NCBI GenBank assembly: GCA_016893485.2
Contig: JAFEKX020000001.1
Span: 186,001-250,000, forward strand
Reading direction: 5' to 3'
Length of the DNA: 64,000 nt
From: Streptomyces sp. P3
Lineage (GTDB): Bacteria; Actinomycetota; Actinomycetes; Streptomycetales; Streptomycetaceae
Below the pieces are notes generated by a model. The model made no database searches and was not told the origin of the DNA. It saw only the letters and a list, made by a program, of their open reading frames with translations. The position numbers and the translations under genes are program-made. Positions 37,944 to 47,535 of the stretch are shown here, piece by piece. Numbering within the stretch: the stretch's first letter is position 1; every line of letters starts with the position of its first letter.

Positions 37944-39586
37944 TCACCGACCGCTGACGTACTCAATGGTCAGGGACACAAGAGAGCGTTCAGTACGAGT
38001 CGGTTCGGCGCAGCGCCGGGGGCGGCCATCGGGGTCGGCGAGCAGGCGGTAGAGGGGGGTGACCAGGGCCGTCGTGGTGGGCGACAGTCGCGGGGTGCGG
38101 TAGGTGCGCAGCCGGCCGGGAGGCCGGGGGCCCTGGCGTCCGCCGTCGTACCAGGCGTCCAGCGCGGCGGCCGACTCCGCGAAGGCTCGGAACGCCTTCA
38201 CCGGGTCGCACAGCCCCGATGGGTCAGGGCGGTCCAGATGCTCGCAGGCCAGTTCGAGTCGCAGGTCGCGGGCGTAGGCGCGGGCTCCGTCGCCGAGACC
38301 TCCCGGGTCGCGTGGCTCACGAGGATCGAGCGCCTCGTCCACGACGGCGCAGCTCAGCTCGGAATCGTGCGTCCAGGAGCGGCGGTTGACGTTGTCCGAT
38401 CCGACGGAGGACCACACGTCATCGATGACGCAGACTTTCGCGTGGACGTACACGGGAGTCCCGGCATGGTTCTCCGGTGCGTAGACGGCGACCCGGTCAC
38501 CGCCCGCGCGGCGCAGGAGATTCAGTGCGCTGATCCGCCCGACGAGGTTCATCGCCTGCGTCATCCGCCCGTCCTCGTCGGGCTGGGCCGGGATGACCGC
38601 GATGAGCCGGAGGTCGGGGTGAGCGGCCAGTGCCTCGGCGAAGCACCTGACGACCTGGGCCGACCACAGGTACTGGTCCTCCAGGTAGATCAGGGAGCGG
38701 GCCCGGCGCAGGACCTTTTGGTAGCCGCGGGCGATGCTGCGCTCGCCGTGCGGGGCGAAGTCGTAGCCGTGAATGCGGGCCGGGTAGGTGCGTAGTAGCT
38801 GCACGGGTGTGTGCGCCGCAGGGCTCCGGGTCGTCCAGCTGTGGGGGGAAGGGGGTCTGCTGTGGTGTCCTCATGGTGCAGGAGCTCTCGCAGCCGTCCC
38901 AGCGGGCTGCGGCTGAGCGGGGCCGGGTCCTCCCAGCGTTCGCGGAAGGTGGCTTCGACATCGCCGACGGCAGGGCCGTGGATCGCGAGTTGGACGTCGT
39001 GCCAGGGCGGGCGCGGCCCGTAGGCCGCGGCGAACGGCTGGCTGAGCGGGTCGCCCCGGTGTGCGGTGTCGTCGCGACGGCTGTGACACAGGTCGATGCC
39101 GCCGACGAAAGCGACGTCCCGCTCGGGCCGTCCCGGGTGACGCAGTATGACGGCCTTCTGATGGTGCGAACCGCCGGGGCGCACCCGCATGTCGAGCAGG
39201 CATTCTCCGCCCGCCGCTCTGATCTCCTCACCGAGGTGACGGTTCTCGCGTTCGCTGAACTGGAAGCGGTCCAGGTGAGAACGCCAGATCAACCCCTTGA
39301 CGATGACTCCGCGCTCGGCCGCCGCACACAGCACCTGTCCGATCTCGCTACCGGGGCCGTCGAGCCGTTCGTCTGGATCGCCGCGCCAGTCGGTGAACAG
39401 CAGCAGGTCGCCCGGCTGTTGGGCGCGGACGGCCTTGAGCAGTTCACCGAAGTACACCGCGCCGTGAACGAGGGGTCGTACCTGGTTCCCCGTCGACCAC
39501 GCCACTCCCCCGGGCCGGCGGCTCTCCAGACGGGTCGCCGGGTTGCCTCGCTCGCCGGGCGCGAGCAGCCAGTCGGCCAGTTTCAT
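37944..39586 (-). pseudogene. Phospholipase D-like protein, one frameshift
   Basis: Restored length is about 547 residues. The first HKD-type motif is SHHQKAVILRHPGRPERDVA followed by FVGGIDLCHSRRDD, with an insertion before the Asp, as in other Streptomyces members. The second is VYVHAKVCVIDDVWSSVGSD then NVNRRSWTHDSELS, a complete HxKx4D. PLD-superfamily enzymes hydrolyse or transfer phosphatidyl groups. Here there is no signal peptide, so the substrate side is unclear. Start MKLADWLLAPGERGNPATRL. The frame breaks near 38805. It stands alone, with about 480 bp of empty DNA upstream. Confidence 0.82.
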
Positions 39587-40066
39587 GACCCCTCCCAGGG
39601 ACAGCCCCCGGCGAAGGAGGTATGTCCATCAGTCATCTGTGTCTGGGCGGCCACCGGAAGCGCGTAGCTGGACATCTCGGCACCATGGTTCCGTGGTGTC
39701 CGCGACGCGGAGAATTCCGAACCCACAGGGACATGGCCGTAGCGTCTGGACATGTCTGACGAGTGACCCGAGCAGACGTGCCGAAACCTCGCCTCTCCGG
39801 CACGAAGTCGCTGTTGGGCAGGCGGCGCAGACGCGGCAAGGCGAAGCCACCGGAAAGAAACAAGCCGATCAAGAGCTACGGCCCTGTAGGAATCTGTGCG
39901 TCGGCCGGATGCCCCAGATGCCGTGTGCCTCGCTGATTTGGTCGGGGCAATGAGGCGTTCGTTGATCGTCAGCTGCCCTGTGGGCTTGATACTCCACGGC
40001 TTCCCGAGAGCGGTCCGGTGGCCCCGCCGGTGCGGGCGGCGGAGGCCGAGGTGCGATGTGCTGCAG
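39587..40066. other. 480-bp gap with no recognised gene
   Basis: Upstream of the PLD-like gene. Open frames on both strands lack motifs and ribosome binding sites. Confidence 0.35.
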
Positions 40067-40590
40067 TCAGCTCAGGCCGAGATCGGCCAGGGCTGTGGTC
40101 CAGTCGGACTTGATGTGGGTGCGGGCCTGGGACAGGGTGATGGTGCCCGCGCACACCGCCTTCTTGAGTTTGGTCTCGACTGTGTCCTTGTTGCCCGCGG
40201 TCTTTGATCCGGCATAGGGCTCGGGCCAGAGGTTTTGCGCGCTCGTCGGGTCGCCGCCGAGTTCGAGAGGGATGAAGTGGTCCTCCTCATAGGAGGAGGT
40301 GCTGGTGTCGGTGTAGCCGTACTGGACGATCTGCACCTTCTTCAGGGCGGTGGTGTACGAGCTGGAGGGCGGACGGTCGCGGTCCAGCCGGACACGCAGA
40401 TCGTGGTGTCGATGGTGGACTGGGTCACGTCCGAGTTGTAGACGCCGGGTTGGCAACTGGGGTCGGGCAGAGGCAGGTATGCCTGGCTGCAGGTCAGGGC
40501 GTGGGCGCTGCCGGTGCTGAAGAAGAGACCGGCGGCGGTGAGGGCGAAGGTGGTCATGGCTGCGCAGGCGGAACGCTGTATTCGGGGCAT
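40067..40590 (-). pseudogene. Secreted HNH-like protein, one frameshift
   Basis: The signal peptide is MPRIQRSACAAMTTFALTAA with cleavage after SAHA, then LPDPSCQPGVYNSDVTQSTI and, in the second frame, LKKVQIVQYGYTDTSTSSYE, EDHFIPLELGGDPTSAQNLW, then VETKLKKAVCAGTITLSQAR. The EDHFIPLELGG plus NLWPEP block is the His-containing hairpin of HNH-type nucleases in a family of secreted actinobacterial proteins. An extracellular nuclease role is an inference. The frame breaks near 40370. Restored length is about 174 residues. Confidence 0.7.
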
Positions 40591-41161
40591 GAGGGAGTTC
40601 CCGACGGTTGGCCCGGTGGAGGAGTCCGGGCGGTTGTGTGCATGACAGCACCGCCGGGTCTATGCGGGTAGATTTCTTTGCCTTGCTTGACCTCGCTTGC
40701 CCAGGATTTTGACGCGAGCATGCCTGAAAGGTGTCACGTCATGGGTGCGGTTTGGCGAGCGGGGCATGCCAACACCCGTCCGCTGCATTCGAGTTGGCGT
40801 GCGAAGAACGTGCTGCAAATCTTGGAATCACGCCCGCTCAAGGGACGGGCCCCGCCATGCGCAGGCCCGGCTCACCAGGACACCGCTTCAGGGGCGGCCA
40901 GAGCCGTTACGTCGCGACCCGCATGTCCCGTGCCTGCCACGTTCCGGGGCACCATCGGGCTGACAGACCGCCACGAACCTGGCCTGACAACGCCGAAGCC
41001 ATGCAAGGGCTGCGAGTCCGAATTGAAAGCTCTACGCAAGCGTTCGGGAACGACCACGATGTCGGCTCCCCGAACGGAGCGGCTTGATCGATCTGGAGGC
41101 GACGGTCAGCACCTAATCCGCAGGTCGCCGAAATCGAACAGCGGACCTGAGCGGAACACAA
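40591..41161. other. 570-bp gap with no recognised gene
   Basis: Contains the upstream region of the secreted HNH-like gene. Nothing else is supportable. Confidence 0.35.
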
Positions 41162-41176
41162 TCACTGGAAATTACG

Positions 41177-41460
41177 GCATGTTGGTGCAGTTTCCCGATT
41201 GGCCAGAGTCGAGCGTCCACCTATTGGCGCCGCTGGAGAAGTCGTGGTCCCATCCCAGGCCATAGCACGAGTGGTACTGGTCGTAGGTGATCTCCGCCAC
41301 CGGGGCCGCAGCGTAGTAGATGTCCGACTGGTCGATCGGGATGAAGAGGCTGTCCGCCCATCCAACGTTTGAGTCACGTCGAAGGTGGCCGCCTCGGGCT
41401 GTACCTGGAACCAGCTGTCACCGGGCTTCGGACCGTCGGGCGCCATTGCTTTCCCCGGTT
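41177..41460 (-). pseudogene. 3' part of an unknown minus-strand gene, cut by IS remnant
   Basis: Reading across one frame change near 41365 gives KPGDSWFQVQPEAATFDVTQ, then VGWADSLFIPIDQSDIYYAA, PVAEITYDQYHSCYGLGWDH and DSGQSGNCTNMP-stop. Its 5' side runs directly into an antisense IS5-type transposase fragment, so the gene may have been interrupted there. The family is not recognised. Confidence 0.4.
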
Positions 41461-41539
41461 CACCGAGTGGCCCGAGGCCCAGGTGTAGGCCAAGACCAGG
41501 ACCTACCGCCTGGGCCTCGATGAACTCGGCTCCCAGGGG

Positions 41540-41808
41540 AAGCTGCGCGGAGACAGGGGCTACGACTACCGGCCCCTGCGGCGCCAGCTGGCTTTGCGCA
41601 GTGTTCGGCGCCGGCTCGCCAGCAAGGGTATTGAGCATCCCAACACCTGGGCACGCACCGCTGGGTCGAGAACGGACCGTGTCCTGGCTGTCCGGCTGCC
41701 GCCGCCTCCACCGCCGACCGAGGTCAAACCCGAACCCTTCCTCGCCTTCACGCCATCGCTCCGACCTTCATTTGCCATCGTCGACTCAACAACTGAAATG
41801 ACGTCTTA
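41540..41808 (+). pseudogene. IS5-family transposase C-terminal fragment
   Basis: KLRGDRGYDYRPLRRQLALR, VRRRLASKGIEHPNTWAR and, in the neighbouring frame, RERTVSWLSGCRRLHRR then FLAFT-like residues match the second catalytic Asp block and the ERT..WL Glu block of an IS5 subgroup different from the element at 32874. The 5' half and the termini are missing. Confidence 0.7.
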
Positions 41809-41815
41809 GTTTCTG

Positions 41816-42037
41816 CTTGCAGTCGGAGCAGTTCCTCGCATTGCAGTTGTTGCCGAAGTCTTGTTCGTGGGCATGCTTCCGCAAGATGGGCCGGGCACTC
41901 TTGACGACGGACTCGTTCTCCCTGGGGTCGGCCCCACCAGTAGTCCATACCCATGAGGTCGGAGACGTTGACGGGATCACCGTAGCCGTTGAGGGAATCA
42001 AGGACAGACCGGGCTTGCACGTTGCCCTAATCTGCAA
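41816..42037 (-). other. Unassigned minus-strand frames, possible RHS-type tail
   Basis: One frame reads VLDSLNGYGDPVNVSDLMGM then DYWWG, recalling the end of an RHS core (GDPVNxxDPxG). The next reads ENESVVKSARPILRKHAHEQ then DFGNNCNARNCSDCKQK, a Cys-containing tail. It lies downstream of DUF4142 and upstream of the IS5 scrap. Too little remains to assign it. Confidence 0.3.
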
Positions 42038-42090
42038 CTATCAGGTTGAAATACCCCGAGAAAAGCCGGTCATGACGCTGTCGCAGGCCA

Positions 42091-42867
42091 TTAGCTACCC
42101 GGCGGGGTCGAACTGGGCGCTGCCCCAGCCCCAACTCCGATGATTGCGTCGATGTCCGCCGGTGTGGAAGTGGCGTTCGGCGGCGGGGTGAGGACCACGG
42201 TCGACTGCCCCAGGGATGGAGGCGGTGGGGTGAGGTCGTACGAAGGGAGATTAGGCGGAGTGGTCTGCCGCAAGAGGGTCTGGTCGAAGTTAACCAGGCC
42301 CGTTCTTTCCATAACCGTGATGTGATCCAGTACGGTGTCGTTGGCTTGGTCGGCCAAGGCGCGAACGAGCGTATTCTTAGTGGTAGAGCGGATTTTCGCC
42401 ACCGTGTTGAAGATCGATCCGTGTGTCATTCGCAGGATGTTGGAAAAGTCTGAATCAAACTGCTCGCGAGAGTCTTCCGTCAGTGCGGAAACAAAGCCCT
42501 GCTGCTGAGGGCTCGCGGAATTGGGTAGCATGATGTTCAACATCGGTGCTATCTTCCGGCAGGTAGTGTCCAGTGCGGCATGCCCGTCGATGAGGTGTCG
42601 ACTCGCAGTAACAACAGCTTCTGTTGTCCCTTTCTGCAGGCCGAGCTGGCCGACAGGGTATTCCCATAGCCCGGCCGCACGGACCTTCACAACAAAGTCC
42701 CGGTCCGACTCGGTCAGAGGGCCCCACGGCGTCTGGGCAATGATGCTTTCGTGCGAGGCGGGGGCAGCACTGACACCCGCAGTACTCGGGTAGACGAGGG
42801 CCGCGACCGTAAGACTCACGGCGCCGCCGATAATGAAAGCTCCCGTCATATTCCAAGCGAACCGCAC
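42091..42867 (-). CDS. DUF4142 domain protein, membrane-anchored
   Basis: An intact protein of about 258 residues from the GTG at 42867, 4-5 nt after GGAGGA. The N-terminal anchor (MTGAFIIGGAVSLTVAALVY) is followed by a DUF4142 helical bundle: TPWGPLTESDRDFVVKVRAA, LWEYPVGQLGLQKGTTEAVV, HLIDGHAALDTTCRKIAPML, SNILRMTHGSIFNTVAKIRS and a Pro-rich tail. DUF4142 bundles are ferritin-like and secreted or anchored, with unknown function. The open frame could extend to 43005, but the ribosome binding site favours 42867. Confidence 0.8.
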   Translation of the reverse strand: MRFAWNMTGAFIIGGAVSLTVAALVYPSTAGVSAAPASHESIIAQTPWGPLTESDRDFVVKVRAAGLWEYPVGQLGLQKGTTEAVVTASRHLIDGHAALDTTCRKIAPMLNIMLPNSASPQQQGFVSALTEDSREQFDSDFSNILRMTHGSIFNTVAKIRSTTKNTLVRALADQANDTVLDHITVMERTGLVNFDQTLLRQTTPPNLPSYDLTPPPPSLGQSTVVLTPPPNATSTPADIDAIIGVGAGAAPSSTPPGS

Positions 42868-43032
42868 TGTTCCTCCTGCAGGTCGTAGATCCGTCCGTGG
42901 ACGGGTGTAATCAGCGGTACGCACGCAGCACGGAAGCGACTCGACGGCTTTGGTAAAGAATTGACGGATTCTGGCCGGAGTTGGCGCCGCGCCCTGTCGG
43001 TGCACGCCTGGTGCCCAGATTCAGTTGCCGAA

Positions 43033-43892
43033 CTACGTCGGCGCCGCGAACGGCGATGCGCTCGACAGTCCGCTTTGACCCGATCTGAGCTGCGTTGCCT
43101 CGGTGAGTTGACGCGCGTGCGATCGAGTTTCGTCGTTCATCGGGAAGAAGCACTCGATGCGCAACTCCTGCAGCGTCACGTCCTGGGGTGTCCCGAGCGT
43201 CGTCACGGTGGAGAAGAAGTCGAACCGCCGGCCACCGTGCACGTACTGGATCGGCACGATCGGCAGCACCGGCGTGGACGCGTCGAGCGACCGCAGCGAG
43301 GCCGGCACCCCTGGGTAGTCCAGTACCTCGTTGAGGATCCGCTGGGCGCGCTCGTCGGTGACACCCCGATCGCCTCCCGGCGTGCGCGCTGGACCAGCGC
43401 CGCCGCAACGTCCGGCCAGTTCGTCACGTGCCGGCGGACGCCGTCGGGGTGGAACATCCGGCGCAGCACGTTCGCCGGTCCGGGAGCTGTCTTCGCCTGT
43501 CCGTCCTGGAGGAAAGCGAAGAAGCGGCGAGCGGCGGCGTTCGTGTGTCGGATGTCCCAGCTCCGGTCCATCACCAGGGCTGGGAAGGGCTCCTGCTGCG
43601 TCAGGATGGTGTCGAGCGCGTCGCGGACGGCGGCGAGCGACGGCGCGTCCAGTTCGGACTCCGGGTATTGGGGCGCGAACCCGGCCTTGAGCAGCAGGAT
43701 GTTGCGTTCGCGCAGGGGTACGTCGAGCACCTCGGCGAGCTTGAGGACCATGGCCCGGCTGGGGTTGGCGCGGCCGGTCTCGAGGAAACACAGATGGCGG
43801 ATCGACACCGCGGCCTCGGCGGCCAGAGCCAGCTGGCTCAACCGCCGGACGCTCCTCCAGTGTTTCAACAGTGGACCGACCTCAGACACCAC
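43033..43892 (-). pseudogene. XRE-family regulator with MmyB-like sensor domain, one frameshift
   Basis: The HTH at the start is KHWRSVRRLSQLALAAEAAV followed by SIRHLCFLETGRANPSRAMV. The MmyB-type ligand domain continues FPALVMDRSWDIRHTNAAAR, NVLRRMFHPDGVRRHVTNWP, then after a shift near 43360 LNEVLDYPGVPASLRSLDAS and VVTTL..TPQDVTLQELRIE-like FSTVTTLGTPQDVTLQELRI. Members often bind fatty acids or aromatic ligands and control a neighbouring oxidoreductase. Restored length is about 287 residues. Its start overlaps the 3' end of the CMD gene by 11 bp, so the two are one operon. Confidence 0.82.
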
Positions 43893-44451
43893 TCGAGTAT
43901 CCCGCAGTCCACGCGTGCGGCTGCACCGCCGCCTCCAGCGGTGGCCGGGCGACGTTCGCGGTGTAGTTCGTCATCGCGGAGATCGCCACCCCGGTGATCA
44001 CTTCGAACAGTTGCTCCTCTGTGAAGCCGGCCGCCGTGAACGCGGCCACGTCCGCCTCCTCGATCCGGCCCCGCTTGTCGATGAACGCGCGGGTAAGCGC
44101 CGACAGCGCCGCCATCCGCGAGTCGGTGGGAAGATCGCCGCGGCGCAGGGCCTCGACCACGGCCGGTTCGACCCCGTCCGCGAGCGCCTCCAGCGTGTGG
44201 AACGCGACCGCCCATTCGCTGCCGTTGGCGACCGCGTTGGACAGCAGCAGGACCTGCCGTTCGTCCGGGCCGAACGTTCCGCCACCTCGGAAGTGCCCGA
44301 ACGCGGAGAAGAAGGTGTTCAACAACGCCGGCGAGTTCGCCATGAGCCCGGCCGCGGCCGGAACGAACCCGAATGCCCCCTGCAGAACCGTCAGCGGCTC
44401 CTTCGCGGCTTCGGACGCGGTGTCGGCTGTGTGGATCTGGTAACTGGTCAT
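43882..44451 (-). CDS. Carboxymuconolactone decarboxylase-like (AhpD fold) protein lacking the CxxC
   Basis: An intact protein of 189 residues (MTSYQIHTADTASEAAKEPL). The CMD/AhpD core is recognisable (VLQGAFGFVPAAAGLMANSP, ERQVLLLSNAVANGSEWAVA, FHTLEALADGVEPAVVEALR, FTEEQLFEVITGVAISAMTN). In AhpD-type enzymes the ANGC-x-YC-x3-H segment holds two redox Cys; here it reads ANGSEWAVAFHT, so both Cys are replaced and thiol peroxidase activity is unlikely. It is translationally coupled to the XRE regulator. Confidence 0.8.
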   Translation of the reverse strand: MTSYQIHTADTASEAAKEPLTVLQGAFGFVPAAAGLMANSPALLNTFFSAFGHFRGGGTFGPDERQVLLLSNAVANGSEWAVAFHTLEALADGVEPAVVEALRRGDLPTDSRMAALSALTRAFIDKRGRIEEADVAAFTAAGFTEEQLFEVITGVAISAMTNYTANVARPPLEAAVQPHAWTAGYSSGV

Positions 44452-44924
44452 GACTCGGAGTCTGCGGCAGCCACGACGTCGAACCAATTCCCTCGGAGGT
44501 AAATGCGCGTGATACCGCTCGCGCGTGGCCACCGCAGCAGTTCGACGGGCCCGGCAGCTGAGCGCGCAATGTGCTCCCGCACGGCTTACTCGCCAATCGC
44601 GTGCGTACGGCGGACATCTGTTGTTCGAGAACTGGCGCCCCCGCCAAGGCGCTGAGGCAGAACACCTCCGGCCCGTACGAGGCGGCAGGCAGCGGCGACG
44701 AACGTGGTGTGCGCAGCCCGGGCGAGTTGCCGCGCCGGTCGCGGTCGGCCCGGTCGGAGGTGTCGTGCAGGGTGAAGGTGACATCGACGATGCGGTCGGC
44801 GAGCGCCAGGACATGCGGTAGCGCCCTGACCAGGCCGGACCCGAACGGGGACGCTCGAACGCCCCTGCCCACCCCGACCGTGTTCTGTACAACACCAGGT
44901 CCACCACCCGGCGCACACGCCCCT
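44452..44924. other. Gap upstream of the CMD gene
   Basis: The CMD frame stays open upstream to 44916 but has no family likeness there. It probably contains the CMD-XRE promoter. Confidence 0.3.
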
Positions 44925-45931
44925 ATGCCGGCTTGCGGTTCGCGGCGGGTGAGTAGACCTCGGTGATCGCGAAGGACCTGCGGGTGAGTATGCGGTCGGT
45001 GGAACGCTGAGGCCGTGCCTGGGGCGAGGGGGCGGCTTGGAGGCCCTGCGCTCGACAGTTCCGGCGAACTCCCCGACCGTCACCGATGCCCGGTTCGCCG
45101 TGCTTGAGGCAGAGCTCGGCAAGGGGCCGTCAGCGCACGGCTTTCACGATGAGCGTTGGACTCCGGCCCGGGTCCAGACGGTGATCCGGTGTCGTCTGGA
45201 GCTGAGCCTGCCCGTGGCGACGGTGTGGCGAATACTGAAACGGCACGGCTGGTCACGGCAGGCGCCTGCCCGCAGAGCACTCGAACGCGACGCGCACGCA
45301 GTTGAACTGTGGAAGAGGGATGTGTGGCTGAGGGTGAAAGCCTCGCGGCGGCCCGCGGGGCCTGGATCGTCTTCGAGGACGAGTCCGGATTCTCCATGAC
45401 GCCGCCTCGCGCCCGCACCTGGGGCCGGCGCGGGCACACCCCGTCATTCGAGTGAGAGGCCGATCCCGCCGCAGGACCTCGGTCGCAGCCCTGTGCTGCT
45501 ACAAACCGGGCGTGGCAAGCCGTCTCATCCACCGGCCACGTAACCACCTCATGCTAAAAGGCGTACGCAAGAGCTTCTCGTAGCAGGACTACCGCGACCT
45601 GCTCGTCCGTGCACACATCCAGCTCAGCGACCCGATCGTGGTGGTCTGGGACAATCTCAACACCCACCTGGCGGCCGGGCTGAAACGACACGAGGCCGAG
45701 CGCGACCGGCTCACCACCGTCCGCGTCCCGCCGTATGCACCCGGCCTGAACCCCGTCGAGGCCGTCTGGTCACTGGTACGCCGGGCCCTGGCCAACACCG
45801 CCGTCAGCACACTTGACGACCTCGACCGCGTCCTCCGCCGGGAGTTACGCGGGATCCAACTCCGGCCACACCTGATCGACGGCTGCCTCACCGCCACCGG
45901 CCTGGCCCTCGCACCACCGACCCCACCCTGA
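44925..45931 (+). pseudogene. IS630-family transposase, multiple frameshifts
   Basis: A worn copy readable end to end across frames: HTH (VIAKDLRVSMRSVER), RFAVLEAELGKGPSAHGFHD, RVQTVIRCRLELSLPVATVW, then the DDE domain WIVFEDESGFSMTPPRARTW (first Asp), DPIVVVWDNLNTHLAAGLKR (second Asp), TVRVPPYAPGLNPVEAVWSL (Glu) and the tail IQLRPHLIDGCLTATGLAL. All three acidic residues are present, but stops and shifts (near 45395, 45450 and 45580) block translation. Confidence 0.82.
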
Positions 45932-46036
45932 AAACTAGTAGTTCGTCGGCAACTGTGAGCACCGCTTGGCTGCGCCACGAATCACCCCTGCCCAAGGGCG
46001 GGACGGTCGATGCTGCGCGTGCGAGTGCTCGAGCCG

Positions 46037-46417
46037 TCAGCCATCGAAGCGGCGGCGGGCGGCCTCGATTTGACTGAGGTACTGGTGGGTCCAGTCGCAC
46101 ATTCCATCGATCGTCGCTCGGAGGCCCTGGCCCGACTGGGTGAGGGTGTATTCGACCCGCGGCGGCACGGTGGGGTGTACCCGGCGCTCGACCAGCCCGT
46201 TGCGCTCCAGCATGCGCAGGTTCTGGGTGAGCATCTTGTGGCTGATGCCCTCGACCGCGTTCCGCAGCTCACTGAAGCGCAGGGTGCCTTCACCGAGAGC
46301 TTCGATGATCAGGAACGCCCACTTGTTGGCGACGTCGGAGAAGATCTCCCGCGCCAAAGAGTCCGCGCGCCTCAGGTCTGCTTCCTCGGGCGAGCTCCTG
46401 AACTGCTTGGTCACCAT
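46037..46417 (-). CDS. HxlR-family regulator
   Basis: An intact 126-residue winged-helix protein: SDVANKWAFLIIEALGEGTL, RFSELRNAVEGISHKMLTQN, LRMLERNGLVERRVHPTVPP and VEYTLTQSGQGL. HxlR proteins are redox- or aldehyde-responsive dimers that usually control a divergent gene. Here that is ridA (46557), and the 139-bp gap has an imperfect GGTT-N7-AACC dyad. Confidence 0.88.
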   Translation of the reverse strand: MVTKQFRSSPEEADLRRADSLAREIFSDVANKWAFLIIEALGEGTLRFSELRNAVEGISHKMLTQNLRMLERNGLVERRVHPTVPPRVEYTLTQSGQGLRATIDGMCDWTHQYLSQIEAARRRFDG

Positions 46418-46556
46418 ACGGTTCCCCTGTCACTGAAAAGTGCGTTCTTCCACGTCAGCGGCCACTCTCCTACGGTTCCTGAGTAACCACAAGAAACCGA
46501 GAGCACCTTGGTTGGGACGCGAGCCCACGGGCGCTCATCACGAGGAGGCAGGCAGC

Positions 46557-46962
46557 ATGGCCATCACCCTGGTAAACCCCAGCGGATTGCCGGAGATCCC
46601 GGTGTACCGGCAGGTATCGATCGCGACCGGGTCGAAGCTGGTCTTCGTCGCCGGGCAGGTCTCCTGGGACGCCGGGGGTCACGGTCGGCGAAGGTGACCT
46701 CGCCGCTCAGGTCGAGCGGAGCTACCTCAACGTCGGCATCGCACTGGCCGAGATCGGGGCTTCCTTCGATGACGTGGCAAAGCTGACCGTCTACGTCGTC
46801 GACTGGACCCCCGACAAGATGCCCCTGTTCCTGGAGGGCGTCGCGCGGGCCTCCGCGAAGCTGGGCATCACCCCGATCGCGCCGGGCACGCTGATCGGCG
46901 TGACGACACTGGACGTGCCGGACCATCTGGTTGAGGTCGAAGCCACCGCGGTCATCGACTGA
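46557..46962 (+). pseudogene. RidA/YjgF-family protein, one frameshift
   Basis: Starts MAITLVNPSGLPEIPVYRQV, then IATGSKLVFVAGQVSWDAG and, after removing one G from the run 46674-46678, VTVGEGDLAAQVERSYLNVG, DVAKLTVYVVDWTPDKMPLF and ITPIAPGTLIGVTTLDVPDH. RidA enzymes hydrolyse reactive enamine/imine intermediates; the catalytic Arg of true RidA (usually within a VExxAxA/R context) is not obvious here, so it belongs to a side branch. Restored length is about 135 residues. ATG at 46557 after GAGGAGG. Confidence 0.82.
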
Positions 46963-46978
46963 AGCAGACGCTCCTGCG

Positions 46979-47053
46979 GTCGGGTAGCAGGAGCCCATTG
47001 CTGGACCCCGGCCTCCTCAGAACCGTGCTTGCACCTCGCCGCGCACACGGCTC
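46979..47053 (-). ncRNA. Group II intron 3' end (domains V and VI), remnant
   Basis: Domain V is exactly 34 nt (minus strand 47053-47020): 5' arm GAGCCGTGT, upper stem GCGC with GTGC, six-nt tip, two-nt bulge AA, 3' arm GCACGGTTC. Domain VI follows and ends CTACCCGAC at about 46979, like group IIC introns. No reverse transcriptase frame is found upstream, so only the 3' tip survives. It lies 17 bp beyond the ridA stop, the terminator-proximal position favoured by group IIC introns. Confidence 0.65.
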
Positions 47054-47535
47054 AAGCAAGCCCCTGGGGCGTCGCGGGTCAACAAACGCCCGACGACAAC
47101 CCGAGAAAATCGGTAACCGCTTGTCTGCGGAGAAGTCCTGAGGCGTGACGGCCCTGCCGCGCGCCATACTCCGGGTCAGTCAGCCCCGGGCCCCCGCTGC
47201 GATCAACGGCGCGGGGGCTTGGTCCTGCGTGCTCCAGGCGTCAGGTGGGGGTCGAGGCGGCGGAGCCGTTGGTACGGGCGAAGCAGTAATTCGAGCACGA
47301 CGAGATGGACTGGGTGCATCCGGACGCCACACCGGAGCTGCCTCTGCCGGTTCCGTTCACGCCGATGGCTGCTCGTTCCCGGTCTCCATACCGGCCACCA
47401 ACGCTCGGCTCGCTTCCGCTCGTTCCGCTGAGCGGATCCGTGGTCGACAACGGGGCAGCGGCGCAGCACGCTGTCCACCAGCCGCCTGACTGCCGTGGGC
47501 TGTCCGGCGTGAAGTGAGTAATCACCAGGGGAGTC
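47054..47535. other. Gap with a possible hairpin and no clear gene
   Basis: A GCCCCCGC/GCGGGGGC stem (47190-47218) may be a terminator. A minus-strand Cys-containing frame ending near 47241 (TQSISSCSNYCFARTNGSAA) is protein-like but unassigned. Confidence 0.35.

Noticed and set aside
42961..44502. A 513-residue plus-strand open frame
   Set aside because: It lies antisense to the XRE regulator and CMD genes, both of which have clear domains and coupled starts.
47190..47218. GCCCCCGC hairpin as a firm terminator
   Set aside because: The stem is only 8 bp with a 13-nt loop and no clear upstream gene end, so it is mentioned only within the gap entry.
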